Assembly (NCBI GenBank): GCA_019638355.1
Contig: JAHBTY010000001.1
Coordinates: 682,001-746,000, forward strand
Length of the DNA stretch: 64,000 nucleotides
Origin: Cyclobacteriaceae bacterium
GTDB taxonomy: Bacteria; Bacteroidota; Bacteroidia; Cytophagales; Cyclobacteriaceae
Reading direction: 5' to 3'
The translations under genes were made by a program, and so were the position numbers. Below, piece by piece: positions 35,447-42,419 of this stretch (position 1 is the first letter of the stretch; each line of letters begins with the position of its first letter). The notes beneath the pieces are model-generated. The model was not told the DNA's origin, did not search any database, and was given only the letters and a program-made list of their open reading frames with translations.

Positions 35447-35994
35447 AGTCAAACATGTGGGATGAATACGAAGCATTCGAAAAATTAATTTCAGAGAAAT
35501 CATATTTTGAGTTATCAACACAAGAGCTGAAGTTGGTTAATAAGTTTGTGTCTTCAGCTCAAGAGTATGAATCGTTACGGTTGTCAGGACTGGAAATGAA
35601 AAAGTGGTTTGGTGAAAATCCAGTATCGAACACTGATCAATCTCTTTTGAAATTGAAACGCGCCTTGCGTCAGAATCAACCCGTGGTAAGTTATAGTATG
35701 TGGAAAGTTTCGGTTGGTTATGCCATGGTGGCCTTGCTGTTTGGTTTTGGAGGCTGGTGGCTGGGTAAATCAGAACCTTCCATTCCAGTTACAAGAGTTG
35801 AAAAAATTTTAATGCACGATACGGTTTACCTGGCCACTAAACCCGATACTGTTTTTCGTGAAAAAATTATCTATAAAGACAGGCCAATAATTTTAACAAC
35901 CACCAACCACCAACCAGAGATACAAAACACAAAAGGGGTTTCAATGAAGGAAAAGGAAGATTTGGATAAGTTGTTGGTTTCGGGGTCAGAGTAG
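35443..35994 (+). CDS. Single-pass anti-sigma factor candidate
   Basis: A 183-residue protein with a charged N-terminal cytoplasmic region, a membrane helix near residues 90-108 (VSVGYAMVALLFGFGGWWLG) and a periplasmic tail with VEKILMHDTVYLATKPDTV. It overlaps the ECF sigma gene by 4 bases in an ATGA. No zinc motif or other family signature is visible, so the anti-sigma role rests on context and topology. Confidence 0.7.
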   Translation: MKSNMWDEYEAFEKLISEKSYFELSTQELKLVNKFVSSAQEYESLRLSGLEMKKWFGENPVSNTDQSLLKLKRALRQNQPVVSYSMWKVSVGYAMVALLFGFGGWWLGKSEPSIPVTRVEKILMHDTVYLATKPDTVFREKIIYKDRPIILTTTNHQPEIQNTKGVSMKEKEDLDKLLVSGSE

Positions 35995-36000
35995 CTTATT

Positions 36001-36082
36001 ACCCGTACTTCGTATCAAATTCTGAATAAATTCACCCTTACTCTGTGCTATTTTTTACTAATATTTACCCTTACTTTGTGCC
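36001..36082 (+). repeat. Three 16-base repeats at an exact 33-bp period
   Basis: Related units start at 36001 (ACCCGTACTTCGTATC), 36034 (ACCCTTACTCTGTGCT) and 36067 (ACCCTTACTTTGTGCC). Each is 33 bases from the next, about three helical turns, and the last unit abuts the ATG of the ATPase gene at 36083. The similarity rises toward the gene. The TTACTTTG inside the third unit is one base off a TAnnTTTG box. Confidence 0.65.
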
Positions 36083-37426
36083 ATGTTTCGAAGAGATATA
36101 CTTACTGAACTCGAAAAATGGTCAGATTCTACTGAAAAAAAGCCTTTAGTGATTCGAGGTGCCCGCCAGGTTGGTAAAACTACCGTGATTAATCAATTAG
36201 CAACCAGATTTGAGCAGTACATATATCTTAACCTGGAAGTACCAGCAGACCGCAAGCCTTTTGAGGATTTTCTGGATATAGATACTCTTGTACAGGCAAT
36301 TTTTTTTTTGAAAAACAAAACACTGGAAAAGAAAACCACCACACTAATTTTCATTGATGAAATTCAGTCGGTTCCTTCCGCAATTAACTTGCTGCGGTAT
36401 TTTTATGAACACTATCCAACCCTGTCGGTAATAGCCGCAGGTAGTATGCTGGAAAATCTGTTTGATAAATCAATAAGCTTTCCGGTAGGCAGGGTTGAGT
36501 TTAAAGTTTTGCGACCTGTTTCTTTTTCTGAATTTTTACTTGCGTTAGACGAAAAAGCAGCGCACGAACAATTGCACAAAGTTCCGTTTTCTTCGTTTGC
36601 TCAATCAAAATTGCAAGGCCTGTTTCATACATATGCGCTTTTAGGTGGTATGCCAGAAATAGTTAATCATTATGCTACTCATCGTGATTTAACAGCAGTT
36701 GCAAAACTCTATGACTCTCTACTGGCATCTTATATAGACGATGCGGAAAAATATGCACGTAATAAAACTCAGATGCAGATTTTTAGACATGCCATCCGAG
36801 CATCTTTTTTCGAGGCCGGTAAGCGAATAAAATTTCAGGGTTTTGGCAATTCAAATTATAAATCGAAAGAGGTGGGCGAATCTTTAAGGGCTTTGCAAAA
36901 AGCTCTACTCATAAACTTAGTTTATCCAGTAACCGGATTCCAGTTTCCGCTACTACCTGATTTAAAAAAGGCTCCTCGGCTGCACGTGCTAGATACCGGA
37001 TTGATGAACTATATGGTGGGTATCCAAAAAGAAATAATCGGAACAAGAGATTTGAACTCTATCTATCAAGGTATTATGATTGAGCATTTGGTTGGCCAGG
37101 AACTATTGGCGCAGCAATACCAGGCACTTAGTACTTTGCAATTTTGGGTGCGAGAAAAAAAACAATCATCAGCGGAAGTAGATTATATACTTCCTTTTGA
37201 AAACGAACTAATACCCATTGAAGTAAAATCAGGTAATGCAGGAACCATGCGATCATTGCATCAATATATGGATGAGGTTACGCATTCAAAAAGTTTGAGA
37301 TTTTATAGTGGTGAATTGAATCTATCCAAAGTTAAAACGCAAAAGGGTAAAGAATATTCCTTATTAAGCTTGCCCTATTTCCTGGCTTGCAAAGCAGCGT
37401 CATACATAGCGTGGATGAGCAGGTAA
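36083..37426 (+). CDS. AAA_14 / DUF4143 ATP-binding protein
   Basis: A 447-residue ATPase. Walker A is IRGARQVGKTT (about residues 24-34), Walker B is LIFIDEIQSVP, followed by sensor segment VIAAGSML. The C-terminal DUF4143 domain has HVLDTGLMNYMVG, then FWVREKKQSSAEVDYILPF and IPIEVKSG, a PDDEXK-nuclease-like E-D-(x)n-ExK arrangement. The family is abundant and variable in number in Bacteroidota genomes; function is unknown, with proposals of toxin-antitoxin or defence-related roles. The upstream repeats may be its control region. The gene stands alone. Confidence 0.85.
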   Translation: MFRRDILTELEKWSDSTEKKPLVIRGARQVGKTTVINQLATRFEQYIYLNLEVPADRKPFEDFLDIDTLVQAIFFLKNKTLEKKTTTLIFIDEIQSVPSAINLLRYFYEHYPTLSVIAAGSMLENLFDKSISFPVGRVEFKVLRPVSFSEFLLALDEKAAHEQLHKVPFSSFAQSKLQGLFHTYALLGGMPEIVNHYATHRDLTAVAKLYDSLLASYIDDAEKYARNKTQMQIFRHAIRASFFEAGKRIKFQGFGNSNYKSKEVGESLRALQKALLINLVYPVTGFQFPLLPDLKKAPRLHVLDTGLMNYMVGIQKEIIGTRDLNSIYQGIMIEHLVGQELLAQQYQALSTLQFWVREKKQSSAEVDYILPFENELIPIEVKSGNAGTMRSLHQYMDEVTHSKSLRFYSGELNLSKVKTQKGKEYSLLSLPYFLACKAASYIAWMSR

Positions 37427-37491
37427 AAAATTACTGTTTGGTATGTTCTGTTGTTCATGAATTCAATACTACCAAATGTTATAAGCGAACA

Positions 37492-37520
37492 GGCTATACT
37501 ACTTAAAAAATGATATAGCC
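37492..37520. repeat. Hairpin between convergent genes
   Basis: GGCTATA (37492-37498) and TATAGCC (37514-37520) pair over 7 bases with a 15-base loop. It lies in the 122-base gap between the ATPase and the convergent small membrane gene. No clean T-run follows on either strand, so the terminator role is only possible. Confidence 0.3.
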
Positions 37521-37548
37521 GGAAAGGATGATTGTAGAATCGCGCACC

Positions 37549-37971
37549 TTAGTTAGAACTTGTGCGCTCAACCTTTTCTACAAAATATTTGGTATCTCCA
37601 CGCCACGGAAATGCCACATAGCGTTTCACGAAATGAAGATTAACGCGCTCACCACTAAGCGCTACTTCCTGAAGTTGTTCAATCACCTCGGTCTGGTCGC
37701 CTTCAATGGAGAAATCGAAAGTTTCCGCAACCGGACTAACACCTTTTAATGCCCCAAACGATTCAAGACTAATTTTTCCTTCGTGAGTTTTAAACAACAT
37801 TCCTTTCTCGGTTACCCGCAATACTTTGCCAGCCATGGTGCCTTTCTCGTAAACTCCCCAGTAGGCAAAAGCAAGCACTCCCAATCCAATTATCAATGCA
37901 ATAAGTAATAACCGCTTAACCCATTTTACCATAGAGCGCACGGTTTTCTTTACAAAGCCTTCCTGTTCCAT
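37549..37971 (-). CDS. Small single-pass membrane protein of unknown function
   Basis: A 140-residue protein with one helix near residues 20-43 (LLLIALIIGLGVLAFAYWGV) followed by a soluble domain containing MAGKVLRVTEKGMLFKTHEG and YVAFPWRGDTKYFVEKVER. The family is conserved in Bacteroidota and sometimes carries a spurious '6-phosphogluconate dehydrogenase' label, for which there is no support here. ATG at 37971 is chosen over TTG at 37977; it starts two bases after the lgt stop, so the two form a transcript. Confidence 0.65.
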   Translation of the reverse strand: MEQEGFVKKTVRSMVKWVKRLLLIALIIGLGVLAFAYWGVYEKGTMAGKVLRVTEKGMLFKTHEGKISLESFGALKGVSPVAETFDFSIEGDQTEVIEQLQEVALSGERVNLHFVKRYVAFPWRGDTKYFVEKVERTSSN

Positions 37972-37973
37972 AG

Positions 37974-38747
37974 TCAATGGGTTATTTTTTTAGTTCTGTT
38001 AAGACGAATATAGAAATAAAGTGCAACAGAAATTACGAGTATAGAAATGAACTGTGAGTTGGAAAGGATATTTTCAATTAAGAAACCGCGTTCAATATCG
38101 CCTCGGAACATTTCCAAAACACCTCTTCCTACTGCGTACACCATCAGGTAAATAAGAAAAAGTTGTCCGTCAAAATTTTTCTTCTTTTTAAGAATCAGAA
38201 GTGCAATCAAAATGGAAAAAATAAAAGTTGCCTCGAATAATTGAGTAGGATAAAGTGGCGTGTGCAACGGTTCGGCCTGGCAAACCGGGTTGCTGAACAC
38301 CACACTTAGAAATCCATTGGTTGGCAAACCGTAGCAACACCCGGCCATAAAACAACCAATGCGTCCGAAGCCATGCACCATGCAGGTTACTACAGCCATT
38401 ACATCCAGCATTCCCAGTACGGGTACCTTTATTTTTTTGAAGTACCACAGCATTACCGGAATAGTGGTAAGCAACGAGCCATAAAACACAAATCCACTTC
38501 CGGAAAAAAGTTTCTTGGGTTGGCTGAGGTACAGTGAGGGATCTTCGAAAATCATGAAGAACTTGCCGCCAACAACTCCAGCAAGTACTAATAGAATAAA
38601 AAGATTATTGCTTTGATCGAATGTAAGGCTGTATTGCTTTTTGCCTTGCCAGTACATGTAAATAAAACCCAGTAACGCGCCTATGGCAATGCAAAAGCCA
38701 TAGGTATAAATGGTAAACGACCCAATTTTAAAGAGAATGGGATGCAT
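37974..38747 (-). CDS. lgt: Phosphatidylglycerol:prolipoprotein diacylglyceryl transferase
   Basis: A 257-residue membrane enzyme with seven helices that attaches diacylglycerol to the lipobox cysteine of prolipoproteins. Family segments include GSFTIYTYGFCIAIGALLG, ARVHGFGRIGCF-like MVHGFGRIGCFMAGCCYG, where the Bacteroidota type has Cys in place of Asn, HTPLYPTQLFEA, and the C-terminal GRGVLEMFRGDIERG. The predicted lipoproteins in this window (for example at 15827 and 59808) are potential substrates. The Lgt-like domain at 53232-55130 shares the GR-xC-xxxGCC core. Confidence 0.95.
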   Translation of the reverse strand: MHPILFKIGSFTIYTYGFCIAIGALLGFIYMYWQGKKQYSLTFDQSNNLFILLVLAGVVGGKFFMIFEDPSLYLSQPKKLFSGSGFVFYGSLLTTIPVMLWYFKKIKVPVLGMLDVMAVVTCMVHGFGRIGCFMAGCCYGLPTNGFLSVVFSNPVCQAEPLHTPLYPTQLFEATFIFSILIALLILKKKKNFDGQLFLIYLMVYAVGRGVLEMFRGDIERGFLIENILSNSQFISILVISVALYFYIRLNRTKKITH

Positions 38748-38776
38748 AAATTGATTTGAAAATGAGTTGATTTGAG

Positions 38777-38817
38777 AATTTGAAAATGAAGTTTACATGA
38801 GACGCAATTTTCAAATT
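38777..38817. repeat. AT-rich inverted repeat between lgt and frr
   Basis: AATTTGAAAAT (38777-38787) and ATTTTCAAATT (38807-38817) are perfect 11-base arms with a 19-base loop in the 92-base spacer. Additional TTTGAAAATGA units lie beside it. It could end transcription after frr; no long T-run is visible. Confidence 0.4.
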
Positions 38818-38839
38818 GGCTAATTTTAAAATCTTCAAA

Positions 38840-39394
38840 TTAAACCGTCATAATTTCAGCCTCTTTCTTTTTAAGAAGGGCATCAATTTTTTCAATAAAC
38901 TCGTTGGTAAGTTTTTGAACAGACTCCTCAGCGTTTTTTATATCATCTTCCGAAACACCCTTAATTTTTTTCAGTTGTTCGTTTGTTTCTTTACGGATGC
39001 TACGCACGCTTACTTTGCCTTGTTCACATTCCTGCGATGCCTGGCGCACCAATTGTTTTCTGCGCTCTTCGGTAAGCATGGGAATGTTAATAATAACCTG
39101 CTGCCCATCGTTTTGGGGTGTAAGGCCCAGGTTAGCAATCATTATGGCTTTTTCGATTTCTTGTATTAAACTCTTTTCCCAAGGCTTGATAAACAGGGTG
39201 CGTGGCTCAGGTGCAGTAACAGATGCAACCTGATTTAATGGACTCATAGTTCCATAATACGATACCTGTATGCCATCCAGCATGTTGGGATTAGCTTTAC
39301 CGGCTCTGATCTTGGCTAACTCGTTACCCACATGCGTAAGGGCTTTACCCATTTGCTCTTTTGCCTCGTCCAGAAATAATTCTAATTCTTCCAT
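38840..39394 (-). CDS. frr: Ribosome recycling factor
   Basis: A 184-residue factor that, with EF-G, splits the post-termination ribosome. Family blocks: LAKIRAGKANPNMLDGIQVSYYG, PLNQVASVTAPEPRTLFIKPWEKS, IMIANLGLTPQNDGQ, and TEERRKQLVRQASQECEQGKVSVRSIR. Length is standard. It is the last gene of a pyrH-(TssD-like)-frr transcript, 15 bases after the preceding gene. Confidence 0.97.
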   Translation of the reverse strand: MEELELFLDEAKEQMGKALTHVGNELAKIRAGKANPNMLDGIQVSYYGTMSPLNQVASVTAPEPRTLFIKPWEKSLIQEIEKAIMIANLGLTPQNDGQQVIINIPMLTEERRKQLVRQASQECEQGKVSVRSIRKETNEQLKKIKGVSEDDIKNAEESVQKLTNEFIEKIDALLKKKEAEIMTV

Positions 39395-39409
39395 AGTTAT
39401 AATTTCAAA

Positions 39410-39811
39410 TTATTGATTTGAGCTACCTCTTTCACCCAAAACGGGGCTAACTTGTTCATGAATTTCGATGGAGATTTTTGATGCCTGCAAGGAAATACCT
39501 ACTTCACTGGCATCGCTTGCGTTATAAAAACTCAAATTGGATGAAATGCAATACCCCTGTTCAAAGGAATAGGTTTGAAGCAATGCTTCGTTACTAACAT
39601 CTATCAATTTAATCTTTCCATTTTTTTTGATGATCGATTCGCCACCAATCCAACTCCATAGAAAATTGTCCATTTTTAAAGTGCGGATTTGTAGCTGAAG
39701 CGAATTGTCTGCCGGACTTGGTTCGTATTCGGAGCCACGGTTGTATTTACCAATGTTTACGGAAGAAAGCAGGTAAGACTTTCCGCTCAATTCAAGTATT
39801 AATTTGTACAT
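39410..39811 (-). CDS. Hcp/TssD-like protein (type VI tube homologue)
   Basis: A 133-residue protein with no signal peptide. The pattern MYKLILELSGKSYLLSSVNI, LQLQIRTL, NFLWSWIGGESIIKKNGKI, LLQTYSFEQGYCISSNLSF and VGISLQASKISIEI follows the beta-strand order of Bacteroidota TssD (Hcp) tube subunits. No other type VI genes are present. It lies 2 bases after pyrH and 15 before frr, so it must be co-expressed with essential housekeeping genes. It could be a solitary Hcp-fold protein with a new role; a wholly different family is possible. Confidence 0.45.
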   Translation of the reverse strand: MYKLILELSGKSYLLSSVNIGKYNRGSEYEPSPADNSLQLQIRTLKMDNFLWSWIGGESIIKKNGKIKLIDVSNEALLQTYSFEQGYCISSNLSFYNASDASEVGISLQASKISIEIHEQVSPVLGERGSSNQ

Positions 39812-39813
39812 AT

Positions 39814-40518
39814 TTAACTTATTAACGTTCCGGCCCCTTCGCCTTTGGCAATCTTTAACAGATTGCCTTTTTTATTCATATCGAATACGATAATAGGCAG
39901 TTTGTTTTCCTGGCACAGTGTAAAGGCCGTCATGTCCATAATGTTCAATTTCTTTTGGTAGGCCTCCTGAAAACTAAGTTGACTATAACGAACGGCATCT
40001 TTAAATTTTTCAGGATCTTTATCATAAACACCATCAACACGCGTACCCTTCAATACAACTCCGGCCTGTATTTCAATGGCCCGCAGGCTGGCAGTTGAAT
40101 CGGTAGTGAAGTAAGGATTACCAATACCGGCACCAAAAATAACGATGCGCCCTTTTTCGAGGTGGCGGATCGCCCTGCGCCTGATAAACGGCTCGCAAAC
40201 CTGTTCCATTTTTATGCCGGCCATCAATCGGGTGTACATACCATGCCGTTCCAGTGCGCTTTGTAAGGCCATTGCGTTTATTACGGTAGCCAACATGCCC
40301 ATGTAATCGCCCTGTACACGGTCGATGCCCAACGCTTCAGCTTGCCCACCTCTAAAAATATTTCCACCGCCAATTACAATCGCCACTTCAACTCCTTGTT
40401 CCTTAACAGCCTTTATCTCTTCCGAGTATTGTTCCAGCACAGCCGGATCGATATTACTGTTTTTAGAACCCATCAGGGCTTCGCCACTGAGTTTAAGGAG
40501 AATGCGTTTGTATTTCAT
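39814..40518 (-). CDS. pyrH: UMP kinase
   Basis: A 234-residue enzyme that makes UDP from UMP. Conserved blocks are [61 protein letters not shown] and [14 protein letters not shown]. It is the first gene of the operon leading to frr, with the TssD-like gene between. The ATG at 40518 is preceded at 30 bases by a TATATTTG promoter box. Confidence 0.97.
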   Translation of the reverse strand: MKYKRILLKLSGEALMGSKNSNIDPAVLEQYSEEIKAVKEQGVEVAIVIGGGNIFRGGQAEALGIDRVQGDYMGMLATVINAMALQSALERHGMYTRLMAGIKMEQVCEPFIRRRAIRHLEKGRIVIFGAGIGNPYFTTDSTASLRAIEIQAGVVLKGTRVDGVYDKDPEKFKDAVRYSQLSFQEAYQKKLNIMDMTAFTLCQENKLPIIVFDMNKKGNLLKIAKGEGAGTLIS

Positions 40519-40547
40519 GAGTATAAGTAGGTCGGCATTAAACCTCG

Positions 40548-40555
40548 CAAATATA
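40548..40555 (-). promoter_or_regulatory. Putative -7 box for the pyrH operon
   Basis: On the minus strand these bases read TATATTTG, an exact match to TAnnTTTG, 30 bases ahead of the pyrH start. Confidence 0.5.
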
Positions 40556-40666
40556 TTACGATTTGAAAGATTTTTAACCTGTTTTAATTGCGGCTAAAAA
40601 ACCGTTCTGATAAAAAATAGTCAGTAGTCCCCAGTACCCAATGACTAATGCCTGATACCCAATGCC

Positions 40667-40674
40667 TACCTTTG
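40667..40674 (+). promoter_or_regulatory. Putative -7 box for the TRIC-type channel gene
   Basis: TACCTTTG is an exact TAnnTTTG match seven bases before the ATG at 40682; the following TTTGCAAAAGA implies a leader of only a few bases. Confidence 0.5.
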
Positions 40675-40681
40675 CAAAAGA

Positions 40682-41287
40682 ATGACCCTCCAATACGCTT
40701 TCGAACTTCTCGGCACATTTTTCTTTGCCATTTCCGGGGCACTGGCTATTCGCGATCATCATAATGATTTGTTTGGCGCCAGCTTTACCGGATTTGTTAC
40801 AGCCATTGGAGGCGGAACATTACGCGATATCATGTTGGGCAGTTATCCGTTGGTTTGGATTGGTGATATAAATTTTCTTTATGCAATACTAGCCGGGGTG
40901 CTGGTTGCATACTTGTTCTTTAATTACCTGCTTCGCTTACGCAAAACATTTTTACTATTCGATACGCTGGGCATTTCCTTCTTTACCATTCTGGGAGTAG
41001 AGAAAGCACTTGGTTTGGGTGTGCGCCCGGAGATTGCCGCCATTATGGGTATGTTCACGGCTATTATGGGTGGCGTTATCCGCGATGTGTTAACAAACGA
41101 AACTCCGGTTCTCTTCCGCAAAGAAATTTATGCCACCGCTTGCCTGGTGGGTGCCATCCTTTACTTGGTATTATTAAACTTTGAGATTAGCCGTAATCTT
41201 AACCTGGTTATATCAAGTGTAGTGATAATTGTAATTCGGTTATTGGCTGTGAAATTTAAGCTGGCGTTGCCAGGGTTTAGGAGGTGA
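40682..41287 (+). CDS. TRIC/YadS-type (UPF0126) cation channel-like protein
   Basis: A 201-residue membrane protein with seven helices and an internal two-fold repeat: GTFFFAISGALAIRDHHNDLFG plus AIGGGTLRDIMLG in the first half, and FDTLGISFFTILGVEKAL plus AIMGGVIRDVL in the second. The paired GGGxxRD and GGxxRD motifs are the hallmark of the trimeric intracellular cation channel family. Its bacterial role is unclear. It starts divergently from pyrH with a promoter box right upstream. Confidence 0.88.
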   Translation: MTLQYAFELLGTFFFAISGALAIRDHHNDLFGASFTGFVTAIGGGTLRDIMLGSYPLVWIGDINFLYAILAGVLVAYLFFNYLLRLRKTFLLFDTLGISFFTILGVEKALGLGVRPEIAAIMGMFTAIMGGVIRDVLTNETPVLFRKEIYATACLVGAILYLVLLNFEISRNLNLVISSVVIIVIRLLAVKFKLALPGFRR

Positions 41288-41312
41288 GGCTGAGAGCTGA
41301 ATTATTAGGAAA

Positions 41313-41582
41313 TCATTTAAACACAGCCCGCTCAATCTTGAGAAGTCTTTCTTCAAATTGATCCACCTTGTCAATCTTAAGAATAAGTTTTTCAATTGCT
41401 TCAGCCAGTCTTATATTGGAAATTCTCATTTCAGACATCTCAAGATTGGTCTTTCTTGTTGTTTCCATTAGCTGAGTAATAACATCCGTATTTTTTTCCT
41501 GATTTTGGGCAAGACGATCAACCACGGGGATTAAATCGGCCATCAATTCTGTCACTTGTTTAACCTGATCTTCAAGCTTCAT
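41313..41582 (-). CDS. Small coiled-coil protein, function unknown
   Basis: An 89-residue, almost wholly helical protein with regular heptads (VKQVTELMADLIPVVDRLAQ, then KLILKIDKVDQFEERLLKIE). No membrane segment, signal or family motif is seen. It lies 65 bases upstream of the end of the biotinyl carrier gene on the same strand. Some similar short helical proteins are antitoxin- or phage-like, but nothing here supports either. Confidence 0.5.
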   Translation of the reverse strand: MKLEDQVKQVTELMADLIPVVDRLAQNQEKNTDVITQLMETTRKTNLEMSEMRISNIRLAEAIEKLILKIDKVDQFEERLLKIERAVFK

Positions 41583-41647
41583 AGTATGAGATGTTTATTA
41601 AAGTTAAAAAAAATAGGCTATTCTACATCCATATCTTTTCAAAAACG

Positions 41648-42142
41648 TCAAAACTCAACCAACACTTGCCCCTTCTCTACACTATCGCCTTTTTTAACTT
41701 TCAGATTTTTAACAACACCTTCGCCCGGAGACTTTAAAATGTTCTCCATCTTCATGGCTTCCAGAATCAACAAGGCATCACCCTGTTTCACACTATCGCC
41801 TACCTGAATTTTTAAATCTACAATCAAGCCCGGCATAGGGGCCTTAACGGAATTTACTTTGCTACCTGCCGCGCTGTTCATGCCCATTTTTTCGAGCAAC
41901 AAATCAAACTTGTCTTTTAATGTAACCGGATACGTTCGGCCATTAATCTTAAACGTAAACGTTTTGGTTTCGCGATCGGTCTTTACCAACTCGGCTGTAT
42001 AGCTTTTGTTTTGATATACGATATGATAGGTAGTATCATTGATCTTCACCAGATCCCACGCTACATCTTTACCGTTCACCAGAAAACCGGTTTCGGTATT
42101 TTCTATTTCGAATGAATTGTTGTTTACAATGGCTTTATACAT
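41648..42142 (-). CDS. Biotinyl/lipoyl carrier domain protein
   Basis: A 164-residue protein with an N-terminal beta-rich region and a C-terminal biotinyl domain. The biotinylation motif EAMKMEN is intact, preceded by KAPMPGLIVDLKIQVGDSVKQ and followed by GEGVVKNLKVKKGDSVEKGQVLVEF. It is the size of the carrier part of a propionyl- or acetyl-CoA carboxylase or an oxaloacetate/methylmalonyl decarboxylase gamma subunit. No carboxylase subunit lies in this window next to it. ATG at 42142 is chosen; the frame opens at 42169 without family similarity. Confidence 0.88.
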   Translation of the reverse strand: MYKAIVNNNSFEIENTETGFLVNGKDVAWDLVKINDTTYHIVYQNKSYTAELVKTDRETKTFTFKINGRTYPVTLKDKFDLLLEKMGMNSAAGSKVNSVKAPMPGLIVDLKIQVGDSVKQGDALLILEAMKMENILKSPGEGVVKNLKVKKGDSVEKGQVLVEF

Positions 42143-42243
42143 GCTGTAAAAATAGAAGTTGTGCAGCATACAGCGAAATCCGGTATAAGAAGATCAGCTG
42201 CAATTTTTTTAAACGTTAAACACACTCACTAAAAATTCTTGTT

Positions 42244-42251
42244 TACATTTG
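42244..42251 (+). promoter_or_regulatory. Putative -7 box upstream of the TPP riboswitch
   Basis: TACATTTG matches TAnnTTTG exactly, and the riboswitch aptamer begins about 11 bases later, as expected for a leader transcript. No clear -33 TTG was seen at the expected distance. Confidence 0.55.
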
Positions 42252-42261
42252 CTGCGTCAAA

Positions 42262-42345
42262 ACGACAAAGGGGTGCCTTAATATTTCGGGCTGAGATTAT
42301 ACCCACTGAACCTGATGCCGGTAATGCGGCCGAAGGGAGGCAATC
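42262..42345 (+). ncRNA. TPP (THI-box) riboswitch
   Basis: The thiamine-pyrophosphate aptamer is recognisable by GGGGTGCC (42270-42277), GGCTGAGAT (42289-42297), TACCC, the CTGAACCTGAT block (42305-42315), GGTAATGC (42320-42327) and CGAAGGGAGGC, in the order and spacing of known thi boxes. It lies in the 5' leader of the TonB-dependent receptor gene, and the expression platform follows as two hairpins before the ATG at 42420. TPP binding should reduce receptor expression. Confidence 0.92.
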
Positions 42346-42414
42346 TGATACTAGGTGTATCAGATAAATAAGTTAAAGGGCGTGTTCCCCTATGCGCCTG
42401 ACTTTAAACTTATT
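42343..42414 (+). promoter_or_regulatory. Riboswitch expression platform hairpins
   Basis: ATCTGATAC (42343-42351) and GTATCAGAT (42357-42365) form a perfect 9-base hairpin with a 5-base loop. AATAAGTTAAAG (42367-42378) and CTTTAAACTTATT (42402-42414) pair over 12 positions with one bulge and enclose a GGCG/CGCC inner stem, ending five bases before the start codon. Formation of the second stem would hide the ribosome-binding region. Which hairpin switches is inference. Confidence 0.55.
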
Positions 42415-42419
42415 AAAAC

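Noticed and set aside
36001-36082. CRISPR array
   Set aside because: Only three short degenerate units, and the intervening sequence is not a set of spacers of CRISPR size with identical repeats.
37528-37749. Plus-strand 73-aa frame opposite the small membrane gene
   Set aside because: No similarity, and the minus-strand gene has a proper start behind lgt.
37549-37977. '6-phosphogluconate dehydrogenase' label for the small membrane protein
   Set aside because: No Rossmann motif or catalytic residues are present in 140 residues.
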